64,000 bases of DNA from AP-16 sp963755055 (lineage in GTDB: Bacteria; Pseudomonadota; Alphaproteobacteria; Rhizobiales; Xanthobacteraceae). The translations under genes were made by a program, and so were the position numbers. Position 1 is the first letter of the stretch. Each line of letters starts with the position of its first letter. This document shows positions 1-10,920 of the stretch, piece after piece. The stretch lies in contig CAVWIS010000045.1 of NCBI GenBank assembly GCA_963755055.1, positions 53,171-117,170 of the forward strand, read 5' to 3'. The notes under the pieces were generated by a model. That model saw only the letters and a program-made list of their open reading frames with translations. It did not search any database and was not told the origin of the DNA.

Positions 1-502
1 CCGCGCAGCAAGTGGGCGAGCCGCCGCGACTTTTTCGGTCACCGCGGGAATGAAGCTCTGGCCGCCAAATCCCGGATTGACGCTCATCACCAGGATGAGG
101 TCGACCATGTCGAGCACGTACTCGATCGCGCTCTCCGGCGTCGCCGGGTTGAGCGAAACGCCGGCCTTGCGGCCGAGCGCACGGATCGCCTGCAGCGAGC
201 GGTGGAGGTGCGGGCCGGCCTCGGCGTGCACGGTGATGATGTCGGCGCCGGCAGCGGCGAACGCCTCGACATAGCGATCGACGGGCGCGATCATCAGGTG
301 GACGTCGAGCGGCTTTTCGGTGTGACGGCGCAACGCCTTCACCACGTCGGGCCCGATACGTGATATTGGGCACGAAATGCCCGTCCATGACGTCGACATG
401 GATCCAGTCGGCGCCGGCGGCGTCGACGGCGCGCACCTCCTCGCCGAGTTTTGCGAAGTCGGCGGCAAGGATCGACGGGGCGATGAGGAGCGGACGGGAC
501 AT
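1..502 (-). CDS. rpe: ribulose-phosphate 3-epimerase, partial and frameshifted
   Basis: This is the N-terminal part of a ribulose-5-phosphate 3-epimerase, the TIM-barrel enzyme that interconverts ribulose-5-P and xylulose-5-P in the pentose phosphate and Calvin cycles. The ATG is at 502-500. The start reads LLIAPSILAADFAKLGEEV, followed by DWIHVDVMDGHFVPNI, the family's metal-binding Asp/His signature. After VPNIT the frame breaks: one extra A near 358 (gcccgatacg) shifts the expected IGPDVVKALR, and removing it restores the conserved sequence down to the window edge (KPLDVHLMIAPV follows). The gene continues beyond base 1. Because the flanking protein sequence is well conserved, a base-calling error is as likely as a true lesion. 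Confidence 0.85.
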   Translation of the reverse strand, partial: MSRPLLIAPSILAADFAKLGEEVRAVDAAGADWIHVDVMDGHFVPNITYRARRGEGVAPSHRKAARRPPDDRARRSLCRGVRRCRRRHHHRARRGRPAPPPLAAGDPCARPQGRRFAQPGDAGERDRVRARHGRPHPGDERQSGIWRPELHSRGDRKSRGGSPTCCA

Positions 503-591
503 GAGGGTTCCGGACTTTACGGGTTCGCCTAGCATGCGGAGGGGGGCCCGGCAACGCGCGCCGACCCCGCGCGACCCCGCGCGAGCCGTGT

Positions 592-1575
592 TCAACGGGC
601 TTTCCCCCCGGCCGCCGGTTTTGCCAGCAGGCCGGTCCGCTGCGCCACCAGCTTCAGCGCATGCGGCAAGAGGTAGATCGGGAACTGGGCGACGGCAAAG
701 TAGGTCCATGTGAAGTCCGGCACCGTGGCGGCCATGGCCGCCACCATCAGCCCCATGTTGCGATAGCCTGACGTCAGCGCGACCTCGAAGGCGGCCGCCG
801 ACCCGAGCCCTGCGAAAACGAGGCCGGTCAGCGCCATGAGCCCGAGCGCGATCGCGAAGGCCACGCCGGTGAGCCCGAGAACCAGCAACGGCTCGGCGAC
901 GATACGCGCCGCCATCCCGTCCATCAGCGCCACCGCGAACACCGCGATTCCGATCACGTTGAGCCCATCGATGCGTTCCTTCTGCCGCGCCGTCCAGGCA
1001 GCCCCGGCGAGCCGGCGGATCGCGGCGGCGATCAGGGCGGAGCCGGCCAGAAAAGCGCAGAGCTTCGCCCCGAGCAGGAGGGGCGAGATGCCGATGGCCG
1101 CGCCGAGCAGCGCCTCGGCGAACAGTGGCGCGGTGAGCGGTGCCGCAAGGGTCGCGAGCACCATGGCGGTGAGCGAGAGCGCCGCCTCCAGGCCGAGCAG
1201 GGCGGCGAGCGCCGGCGCCGACATCAGCGGCGGGGAAATCACTTGCAGGACGAGCGCCAGCGTCAGCCCGGGGACAAGGCGATCGAGCCCGAGAGCGATG
1301 AGCCCGAGGCCGCAGCCGAGCGGGATCACCAGGATCATCCAGGCCACGGTGGCGACCAGCACCATCGGCCGCGCGAGCTGGGCGCCGACCGCCCGCGGCT
1401 CGATGCGCAGGAAGGTTAGGCAGAGCAGCACGAAGACCGTTTCGGGGAAGTACGGCTTGAGCAGGGCCGCGAACGGCGGGACGGCGATTCCGACGAAGAT
1501 CGACGCGGCGAGCACGCGGGTGCCCTGGCGTCCCAGCCAGACCAGGGCAGACGGCAGAAGGTGCATTCGCGACAC
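592..1575 (-). CDS. BASS-type (bile acid:Na+ symporter-like) membrane transporter
   Basis: This 327-residue protein is almost entirely hydrophobic, with about nine to ten predicted membrane helices. Small residues fill the segments around LTFLRIEPRAVGAQLARP, LVLQVISPPLMSAPALAALLG and EVALTSGYRNMGLMVAAMA. The helix-breaking, glycine/proline-rich stretch in the middle (residues about 110-125) and the TSGYRNMGL segment near the C-terminus resemble the paired crossover helices of the BASS/bile acid:sodium symporter fold. The substrate cannot be read from the sequence; bacterial members move organic acids or arsenite. It is divergent from the following oxidoreductase gene, with a 264-bp gap between them. 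The family call is by overall pattern, without a decisive motif. Confidence 0.6.
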   Translation of the reverse strand: MSRMHLLPSALVWLGRQGTRVLAASIFVGIAVPPFAALLKPYFPETVFVLLCLTFLRIEPRAVGAQLARPMVLVATVAWMILVIPLGCGLGLIALGLDRLVPGLTLALVLQVISPPLMSAPALAALLGLEAALSLTAMVLATLAAPLTAPLFAEALLGAAIGISPLLLGAKLCAFLAGSALIAAAIRRLAGAAWTARQKERIDGLNVIGIAVFAVALMDGMAARIVAEPLLVLGLTGVAFAIALGLMALTGLVFAGLGSAAAFEVALTSGYRNMGLMVAAMAATVPDFTWTYFAVAQFPIYLLPHALKLVAQRTGLLAKPAAGGKAR

Positions 1576-1839
1576 GCGTGAGTGACCGGCCTAGAGGGTG
1601 GCCGCGCCGGGCGCGTACGCGATCAGGGAGTGCCAGCGCGACATTCTTCGGCGTCTCCTCGTCACTCCCGCAAGTCGCTTGCGCCGCGGTTCGATTGGAC
1701 GCGGTCGTTATACGGCTTCGTCGCCGTCAATGCTGCCCATCGGGATTTGCGAATTGTCCGGCGGGGCGGCGTCTCATAATGTCAGCATCGTTGTCGCTTT
1801 GCCGGACTCCCGGCAGGCTTTGGCGGAAAGGTTTTTCTC

Positions 1840-3090
1840 ATGGCGCGGACCGATGCGATCGTCCTCGGCGCCGGCATCGTCGGCACCTCGGCCGCGCTCC
1901 ACCTCGCCAAGCGCGGGCTGTCGGTGGCCCTGATCGACCGCGGTCCGCCGGGCGAGGAGACCTCCTATGGCAATACCGGGATCATCGGCGGCGCCGGCGT
2001 CTATCCGACGCCGTTCCCCAGCAGCCTGTGGGCGCTCATCCGCATTGCCCTGAAACGCGCGCCCGAGGCGAACTATCACCTTGGCTTCCTGCCGCAGGTC
2101 GCGCCCTGGCTCTTCGCCTACCGCGCCGCCTCGCGCCTGCCGCGGCTGATCGAGACCGCCCGGACGATGCGGCCGCTGTTCGCGCGCGCGGTCGCCGAGC
2201 ACGAGACGCTGATGCGGGAATCCAACGCCGAGCGCTACCTGCGCAAGGATGGCTGGCTGTCGATCTACCGCACCGATCGCGCCTTCGAGGCGCTCAAGCC
2301 CCATCTCGAGCTCTGCGCCGAGCTCGGCGTCGCGGCGCGTCCGCTCGATCTCGGCGAGACCCAGGCCATGGAGCCGAGCCTCAGGCCGGTGTTTCGCCGC
2401 GCCGTGTACTGGAGCGACGTCGCCACCATCTCCAACCCGCTTGGCGTGACCCGCGCTTATGCGGCGCGCTTCTCGGGCCTCGGCGGCGTCATCGTGAAGG
2501 GCGATGCCCGCACGCTGCATCGCGCCGACGGGCGCTGGCGGGTCGATACCGCGGAAGGGCCGATCGATGCCTCCGACGTGGTGGTGGCGCTCGGCGCCTG
2601 GGCGCCCGATATTTTGAAACCGCTGGGCATCGACCTGCCGCTCGCCATCAAGCGTGGCTACCACCGTCACTACCGCCCCGAAGGCAATGCGGCGCTGACC
2701 CACCCGCTGGTCGACCCCGAGGCCGGCTATGCGTTGAGCCCGATGGAGCAGGGCCATCGGCTCACCACCGGCGCAGAATTCGCGGCACGCGACGCGCCGC
2801 CGACGCCGGTGCAGTTCGATCGCCTGATGCCGGAGGCCAAGCGGTTATTCCCGCTGGGCGAGCCGGTGGAGAAGGAGCCGTGGCTCGGCCGCCGCCCTTG
2901 CTTCGCCGATTCGCGGCCGGCCGTCGGCCGGGCACCCGGCCAGCCCGGCCTCTGGCTGGATTACGGCCATGGCCACATGGGGTTGACGCTCGGGCCCGTG
3001 ACTGGCCGGCTCCTGGCGGAAATGATGACCGGGGCGACGCCGATGGCCGATCCGGAGCCCTATGCGGCGGAGCGGTTCGGCCGGGCTTAG
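1840..3090 (+). CDS. FAD-dependent oxidoreductase, DadA/glycine oxidase-like
   Basis: This 416-residue protein begins with the FAD dinucleotide motif VLGAGIVGTSAALHLAKRG (residues about 8-26), then an acidic FAD-ribose strand (VALIDRG) and GEETSYGNTG, typical of D-amino acid dehydrogenase (DadA) relatives. The C-terminus carries GLWLDYGHGHMGLTLGPVTG, the second FAD-contact segment of the DAO fold. Members oxidatively deaminate D-amino acids or N-substituted glycines and pass electrons to the membrane or to O2. The exact substrate is not shown. The ATG at 1840 is preceded by GGAAAGG. The next real gene converges on it from the other strand, so it is probably transcribed alone. Confidence 0.8.
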   Translation: MARTDAIVLGAGIVGTSAALHLAKRGLSVALIDRGPPGEETSYGNTGIIGGAGVYPTPFPSSLWALIRIALKRAPEANYHLGFLPQVAPWLFAYRAASRLPRLIETARTMRPLFARAVAEHETLMRESNAERYLRKDGWLSIYRTDRAFEALKPHLELCAELGVAARPLDLGETQAMEPSLRPVFRRAVYWSDVATISNPLGVTRAYAARFSGLGGVIVKGDARTLHRADGRWRVDTAEGPIDASDVVVALGAWAPDILKPLGIDLPLAIKRGYHRHYRPEGNAALTHPLVDPEAGYALSPMEQGHRLTTGAEFAARDAPPTPVQFDRLMPEAKRLFPLGEPVEKEPWLGRRPCFADSRPAVGRAPGQPGLWLDYGHGHMGLTLGPVTGRLLAEMMTGATPMADPEPYAAERFGRA

Positions 3091-3114
3091 CAAGTTAGGG
3101 AGGGCGCACAAGCC

Positions 3115-3177
3115 ATGGACAGAGCGAAGATTTTCTGGTCGGGGGGATCGCAGGCCGTGCGGCTTCCGAAGAACTCT
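3115..3177 (+). pseudogene. VapB/AbrB-type antitoxin N-terminal remnant
   Basis: An ATG at 3115, preceded by AGGGAGGG, opens a short frame whose first 19 residues read MDRAKIFWSGGSQAVRLPK. This is the N-terminal swapped-hairpin DNA-binding segment of VapB-type (SpoVT/AbrB) antitoxins, whose hallmark is GRSQAVRLPK. The homology stops at about residue 20, and the frame then runs into the 3' end of the opposing peptidase gene and ends at 3246. No VapC PIN-domain gene follows. I read it as the stump of a lost vapBC module. Confidence 0.55.
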
Positions 3178-4172
3178 CACCTCTGCCCGAATCTCTCCTT
3201 CCAGCTTGACAGCGCGCCGGGGAAGGGCAGCGCGGTCGCCTCGTAGACCGCGCGAGCGACGGCTCGCGCAAGAGTGTTGGCGGCCAGCGCGCCGAGCTCG
3301 GTCAGCGCCTGCGCCGGGTCGCCGAGTGGCCTGCGGCGGGTCGCCACGGCGAACACGACGTCGCCGTCGAGGGGCGTGTGGACCGGGTATATGGCGCGGG
3401 CGAGCCCGGTCTGCGCCATGATGGCGAGGCGCCTGAGCTGGGCTTTGGTCAGCGTCGCGTCGGTGGCGACCATGGCGATCGTGGTGTTCTCGCGCGCCAC
3501 GCCTTTTATGCGCAGCGCGAGCGCGCCGGGCGGCATGCTGGCGGGAAGGCCATGGCCGCCGAACTCGGCGTCGCGCTCGAACGGAGCCGCCCAGAACCAC
3601 GGGCCGTCCCCGACGGTGACGACGCCGACCGGGTTGGCCGCGACCAGCGCACCGACCGTGGTGCCGTCGGCTGCAATCGCTGACGCCGAGCCGAGGCCGC
3701 CCTTGAGGTCGGCGCAGGTCGCTCCCAGGCCGGCGCCGACGCTGCCCAGGAGAAAATCCTCGCCGGCCGCACCGGCCGCCGCGTAGGCAAGCTCGCGATA
3801 GGGCGGAAACCGGCCCCAGTCCTTGTCGCCGCCGTTGAGCAGGTCGAACAGGATGGCGCCGGGAACGATCGGGACGCGCACGGTGCGGACCAGGAGGCCG
3901 CGGCCCTGCTCCTTGAGCCAGGCCTGCACCCCCGAGGCGGCGTCGAGCCCGAACGCCGAGCCGCCCGACAGCACGAGCCCGTCGATCCGCTCGACCGTCA
4001 TCGCCGGATCGAGCAGGTCGGTTTCGCGGGTGCCCGGGCCACCGCCGCGGATGTCGACCGAGGCGGCGGCCGGCTCGTCGAAGACGATCGCGGTGACCCC
4101 CGAGCCGAGGCGCCGGTCCTCGGCATTGCCGACCCGGATGCCGGGAACATCGGTGATGAGGTTGCGCGGCAT
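3177..4172 (-). CDS. P1/S58-family N-terminal-nucleophile peptidase (DmpA/NylC-like)
   Basis: This 331-residue protein belongs to the DmpA/NylC fold, whose members cut themselves into two chains and use the new N-terminal Ser/Thr as nucleophile. The expected self-cleavage point is visible as Asn229-Thr230 in ARENTTIAMVATDATLTKAQ, which matches the Asn/Thr junction of the nylon-oligomer hydrolase NylC rather than the Gly/Ser junction of DmpA. The upstream GLVLSGGSAFGLDAASGV and downstream HTPLDGDVVFAVATRR blocks are also typical. Known relatives are L-aminopeptidase/D-esterases, beta-peptidyl aminopeptidases and 6-aminohexanoate oligomer hydrolases. No signal peptide is seen, so it is probably cytoplasmic. 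The gene is transcribed away from the ccdA-like gene. Confidence 0.85.
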   Translation of the reverse strand: MPRNLITDVPGIRVGNAEDRRLGSGVTAIVFDEPAAASVDIRGGGPGTRETDLLDPAMTVERIDGLVLSGGSAFGLDAASGVQAWLKEQGRGLLVRTVRVPIVPGAILFDLLNGGDKDWGRFPPYRELAYAAAGAAGEDFLLGSVGAGLGATCADLKGGLGSASAIAADGTTVGALVAANPVGVVTVGDGPWFWAAPFERDAEFGGHGLPASMPPGALALRIKGVARENTTIAMVATDATLTKAQLRRLAIMAQTGLARAIYPVHTPLDGDVVFAVATRRRPLGDPAQALTELGALAANTLARAVARAVYEATALPFPGALSSWKERFGQR

Positions 4173-4305
4173 CTCTCCCCCACGAGGCGCGGAAAGTGCT
4201 TCCGCCCGAACAGCCCGTATATTATCCGATCAATCGCCTTCACAAGCCGGGGAGAGCGGAGCGGCGGCGCTTGCGCCGCGTCGCCCGCCAGCGCAATTAG
4301 GCATC

Positions 4306-5040
4306 ATGAGTTCCGACGTCACCATCGCGGCCGCCTTCGCGGCCGGAATGCTGAGCTTTTTGTCGCCCTGCGTGCTGCCGCTGGTGCCACCCTATCTGGT
4401 CTACCTCGCCGGCACGTCGCTGGAACGGCTGGCCGACCAGGAGCCCGAGCGTCAGGTCAAGCGCGAGGCGGTCGCCGCCGCCATGCTGTTCGTCTGCGGC
4501 TTCTCCACCGTTTTCGTCGCGCTCGGCGCCAGCGCCAGCATGATCGGCAGCCTGGTGCGGGCCTATTCGGACCAGCTCGCCACCGTCGCCGGCATCGTCA
4601 TCATCGTCATGGGCCTGCATTTTCTTGGGCTCACCCCGATCGCCCTGCTGATGCGGGAGAAACGCATGACCATCCCCAAGCCGGTCGGGCTGTGGGGCGC
4701 CTACGTGATGGGGCTCGCCTTCGCGTTCGGCTGGACGCCGTGCATCGGGCCGATCCTGGCGGCGATTCTGGCGGTCGCGGCGTCCGAGGGCACGGTCGCC
4801 AAGGGCGCGGGCCTGCTCGCGGTCTATTCGCTCGGCCTCGGCATCCCGTTCATGCTGGCGGCGTTCGCCATCGAGCCGGCGGCCGCCTTCCTGGCGCGCT
4901 TCCGCGCCCATCTGGCGCTGGTGGAGAAGGCGATGGGCGGTCTCCTGGTGCTGACCGGCATCGCCTTCCTCACTGGCTTCCTCAGCCAGGCGAGTTTTTG
5001 GCTGCTGGAGGCGTTCCCGGTCCTCGGGCGGATCGGGTGA
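4306..5040 (+). CDS. ccdA: CcdA-family cytochrome c biogenesis / thiol-electron transporter
   Basis: This 244-residue protein has six predicted membrane helices and the two family cysteines: one in helix 1 (SFLSPCVLPLVPPYL) and one in helix 4 (FGWTPCIGPILAAIL). In CcdA/DsbD-beta proteins this pair carries reducing equivalents from cytoplasmic thioredoxin across the membrane, for cytochrome c maturation or other periplasmic thiol reduction. The start was set at the ATG at 4306, because the protein then opens directly with helix 1; the longer open frame upstream overlaps the 5' part of the peptidase gene and is not homologous. It converges on livK across a perfect hairpin at 5042-5070. Confidence 0.85.
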   Translation: MSSDVTIAAAFAAGMLSFLSPCVLPLVPPYLVYLAGTSLERLADQEPERQVKREAVAAAMLFVCGFSTVFVALGASASMIGSLVRAYSDQLATVAGIVIIVMGLHFLGLTPIALLMREKRMTIPKPVGLWGAYVMGLAFAFGWTPCIGPILAAILAVAASEGTVAKGAGLLAVYSLGLGIPFMLAAFAIEPAAAFLARFRAHLALVEKAMGGLLVLTGIAFLTGFLSQASFWLLEAFPVLGRIG

Positions 5041-5041
5041 A

Positions 5042-5070
5042 GCAGGGATCGGTCGACGACCGATCCCTGC
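5042..5070. terminator. bidirectional hairpin between ccdA and livK
   Basis: A perfect 13-bp inverted repeat (GCAGGGATCGGTC and its complement) with a 3-nt loop lies in the 41-bp gap between the two convergent stop codons. There is no clear U-run. It probably ends or protects transcripts from both sides. Confidence 0.65.
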
Positions 5071-5081
5071 TCCCGCGAGCT

Positions 5082-6197
<1,116 letters not shown>

Positions 6198-6326
6198 GCC
6201 TGTCTCCTCTTGGTTTGCAGTGGGTTTGCGGTGCGCACGGCCCGCGGGTGGTTTTGCGTGCCCTCGAGCGGCCGCAGCGGACCAGAAGCCAATCCCCCGG
6301 TATCTTGTCGGGTTTTCACGCCGAAG

Positions 6327-6710
6327 TCATCCCACCTTTGCGGTCTCCGTGCCCTGGTCGGTCCCAGCCGGGCGGTCGCGCCAGGCGACAGGGCCCGCCC
6401 GTTCATAGAGCCAGGGATATTGCGTTACCATCTGGGAGGTCCGCGTCACCCGCCAGGCGAGGCTGCCGACGATCGCGAGGTAGAGCGTGTCGACCGCGTA
6501 GGGCGCCGGGGCAAAGAGGTCCGCCTCGAACAGCGCGAAATGCACGAATCGGACCGCCGCGCCGAGCAGCGCCATGGAGGCGAGGGCGTGCCAGAACGGC
6601 CGCCAGGTCTGCGCGACCGCCCGGCCGGCGAGCCAGGCAGCGCCGCCGCCGATCAACCCGGTGACGAACAGGATCTGCAGCGGCGTTTCGGTGGCGTAGA
6701 TCTCGTCCAT
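6327..6710 (-). CDS. small membrane protein of the liv operon (DUF6867-like)
   Basis: This 127-residue protein is read from the ATG at 6710 (MDEIYATETPLQILFVTGL). An in-frame ATG at 6728 is also possible. It has three hydrophobic segments (ILFVTGLIGGGAAWLAGRAV, FWHALASMALLGAAVRFVHF, VDTLYLAIVGSLAWRVTRT) and a short polar tail. Small three-helix proteins of this kind sit between livF and livK in many Bradyrhizobium-type genomes and are annotated DUF6867; that family name is from memory of the gene order. Its position implies a role in assembly or tuning of the transporter, but the biochemical role is unknown. Confidence 0.65.
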   Translation of the reverse strand: MDEIYATETPLQILFVTGLIGGGAAWLAGRAVAQTWRPFWHALASMALLGAAVRFVHFALFEADLFAPAPYAVDTLYLAIVGSLAWRVTRTSQMVTQYPWLYERAGPVAWRDRPAGTDQGTETAKVG

Positions 6711-6790
6711 CGCGGCATCATAGCGCATGTCCCGGCGAAGTGTGCGCGGTTCGCGGTAAAAGGACATGCGCCACACAAGGATCTGCAAAG

Positions 6791-6819
6791 CATATCCCGA
6801 TCAACCTGATCGGGATATG
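6791..6819. promoter_or_regulatory. perfect hairpin in the livF-DUF6867 gap
   Basis: CATATCCCGATCA and its exact complement form a 13-bp stem with a 3-nt loop (ACC). It lies inside the operon, between the livF stop and the DUF6867 start, with no U-run in either direction. Such intercistronic stems often set the 3' end of the upstream mRNA or protect the downstream part, which would allow the binding-protein gene to be expressed more than the permease genes. This role is inferred. Confidence 0.5.
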
Positions 6820-6869
6820 GCTGTAAGCCAGGACGCAACCGTGCGCAAAGCAATGAGAACCGGGCGGCT

Positions 6870-7629
<760 letters not shown>

Positions 7630-7633
<4 letters not shown>

Positions 7634-8476
7634 AGCCCGACCTCCGCCTCGACCTTCTCGACCTCGTCGTCCTCGACGCCGAGATAGGCGGTGATCACCT
7701 TGGCGTCGTTGCGCACCTCGGCGGGCGTCCCGTCGGCGATCTTGCCCCGTAATCGAGAACGATGACGTGGTCGGAGATCCCCATGACCACCGATCATGTC
7801 GTGCTCGATCAGCAGGATGCGAGGTGCCGTGGTCGGCGCGGATCGAACAGCAGGAGCTCGTTGAGCTCGGCGCTTTCGCGCGCATTGAGGCCGGCGGCCG
7901 GCTCGTCGAGGCAGAGCAGCGCCGGCTCGGTGCACATCGCCCGGGCGATCTCCAGCCGGCGCTGCGTCGCCATAGGGCAAGGCGCCGGCCGGGTCGTCGG
8001 CCCGGTCGCGTCAGCCCGATCCGGTCGAGCCAGTAGTTGGCGTTGTCGATCGCGGCCTTCTCGGCGCGCCGCTAGCCGGCAACGCCGAAGAGGCCGAGCG
8101 ACCGTCAAGCCGGAGGCGGCCATCAGTGGATTGTGCTGGGCGACCATCAGGTTTTCCAGCGCCGTCATGCCGGGAAACAGACGGATGTTCTGAAACGTGC
8201 GGGCGACCCGGGCGAGCCTGGTGATGCGGAACTCGAGGAGGCGCTCGAGCAGGAAGGCTTCGCCGTTTGTATGAACGAGGCGGAGCATCCCGGTGGTCGG
8301 CTTGTAGAATCCGGTGATGCAGTTGAACACCGTGGTCTTGCCCGCTCCGTTCGGGCCGATCAGCGCCGTGATCTCGCCGCGCCGCGCCGAAAAGCTCAGG
8401 TCGTCGACCGCCACCAGCCCGCCGAACCGCATGGTGAGGTGGGTGACCGACAGTATCTGCTCGGACGAGGCGACGT

Positions 8477-8480
<4 letters not shown>
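7630..8480 (-). CDS. livG: liv-type ABC transporter ATPase LivG, with frameshifts
   Basis: The ATG at 8480 overlaps the livM stop (ATGA), showing translational coupling. The start reads ILSVTHLTMRFGGLVAVDDL with Walker A (LIGPNGAGKTTVFNCITGFY) and the LivG-typical insert TRLARVARTFQNIRLFPGMT. Then come indels around 7740-8110: RRLEIARAMCTEPALLCLDEPAAGLN, which carries the signature end and Walker B, is still in the first frame. The H-loop part (LLIEHDMIGG) and the C-terminus (KIADGTPAEVRNDAKVITAY) are each in another frame. The protein is complete when read piecewise. It is the second ATPase of the transporter and pairs with LivF. Confidence 0.8.
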
Positions 8481-9796
<1,316 letters not shown>

Positions 9797-9804
9797 GCTC
9801 CGGC

Positions 9805-10720
9805 TCAAACCTTTTCGACCTCGGGCCGGCCCAGAATGCCGGTGGGGAGGAAGATCAGCACCACGACGAGAATCGAGAAGGCGGCCACGTCCTTGTATTC
9901 GATGGAGAAATAGGCCGACCAGAAGGTCTCGATCAGGCCGATGAACAGGCCCCCCAGCATGGCGCCCGGCAGCGAGCCGATACCGCCGAGCACGGCCGCG
10001 GTAAACGCCTTGATGCCGGCGACGAAGCCGATGAAGAAGTCGATGACCCCGTAGTAGAGCAGGTACATGATGCCGGCGACCGCGGCGAGCGCTGCGCCGA
10101 TCACGAAGGTGAGCGAGATCGTGCGGTCGGTGTCGACGCCCAGCAGGGCGGCCATCTTCAGGTCCTGCTCGCAGGCGCGCATGTCGCGGCCGAGCCGGGT
10201 GCGGCCGACCAGCCAGGAGAATGCCAGCATCAGCACCAGCGTGGTGAGACCACGATGATCTGGATGTTGGAGAGCCGGACCTCGAAGCCGTTGCCCTCCC
10301 ACAGCGTGATAGCCGCCGCGCACCATCGGCGGCAGCGGCTTGACCTTCGCGCCCTGGACGATCTGCACGAAGTTCTGCAGCACGATCGACATGCCGATGG
10401 CGGAGATCAGCGGGGCGAGCCGGAACGAGTGGCGCAGCGGCCGGTAGGCGAGCCGCTCCACTGCCCAGCCGTAGAGCGAGGTCAGCGCCATCGCCACCAC
10501 GAGGACGATGACGAGGGCGATCGGCACCGCCGTCACCCCGACAGGCGAACAGCAGGAGAAAGGCGATCAGGGCGATGAACGAGCCCACCATGAAAATGTC
10601 GCCGTGGGCGAAATTGATCATCCCGATGATGCCGTAGACCATCGTGTAGCCGATGGCGATGAGCCCATAGATCGAGCCGAGGGTCAGCCCGTTGATCAAT
10701 TGCTGGACGAAATATTCCAT
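9805..10720 (-). CDS. livH: liv-type ABC transporter permease LivH, with frameshifts
   Basis: The first gene of the operon starts at the ATG at 10720 with YFVQQLINGLTLGSIYGLIA and YGIIGMINFAHGDIFMVGSF, the LivH signature. An extra base near 10544 shifts the frame before VTAVPIALVIVLVVAMALTS. Two further indels near 10250 and 10310 displace the short stretch after LPPMVRGGY. The remainder (DLKMAALLGVDTDRTISLTF, GGIGSLPGAMLGG) is intact to the stop at 9805. It forms the membrane channel together with LivM. A divergent promoter region of 200 bp separates it from hpaB, so substrate uptake and the first oxidation step may be co-regulated; this is inferred. Confidence 0.8.
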
Positions 10721-10920
10721 GCGTCCGCCGCGCCTTCCCCTTTGGGAGCCGTTCCCCCATGCGCACAGGCCACTGGCTCGAAGTCTTAACAGGCGCTACA
10801 TCGCGCGGCAACGGCACGGCGGCCGGGCCGCGAACCCGCGGAAAACCGATGGTTCCGCCCCGGCCGGACCGATACGATGCCCGTCGCGATCCGGCTGCGG
10901 CCGGAGGCTGGAGGACATGC

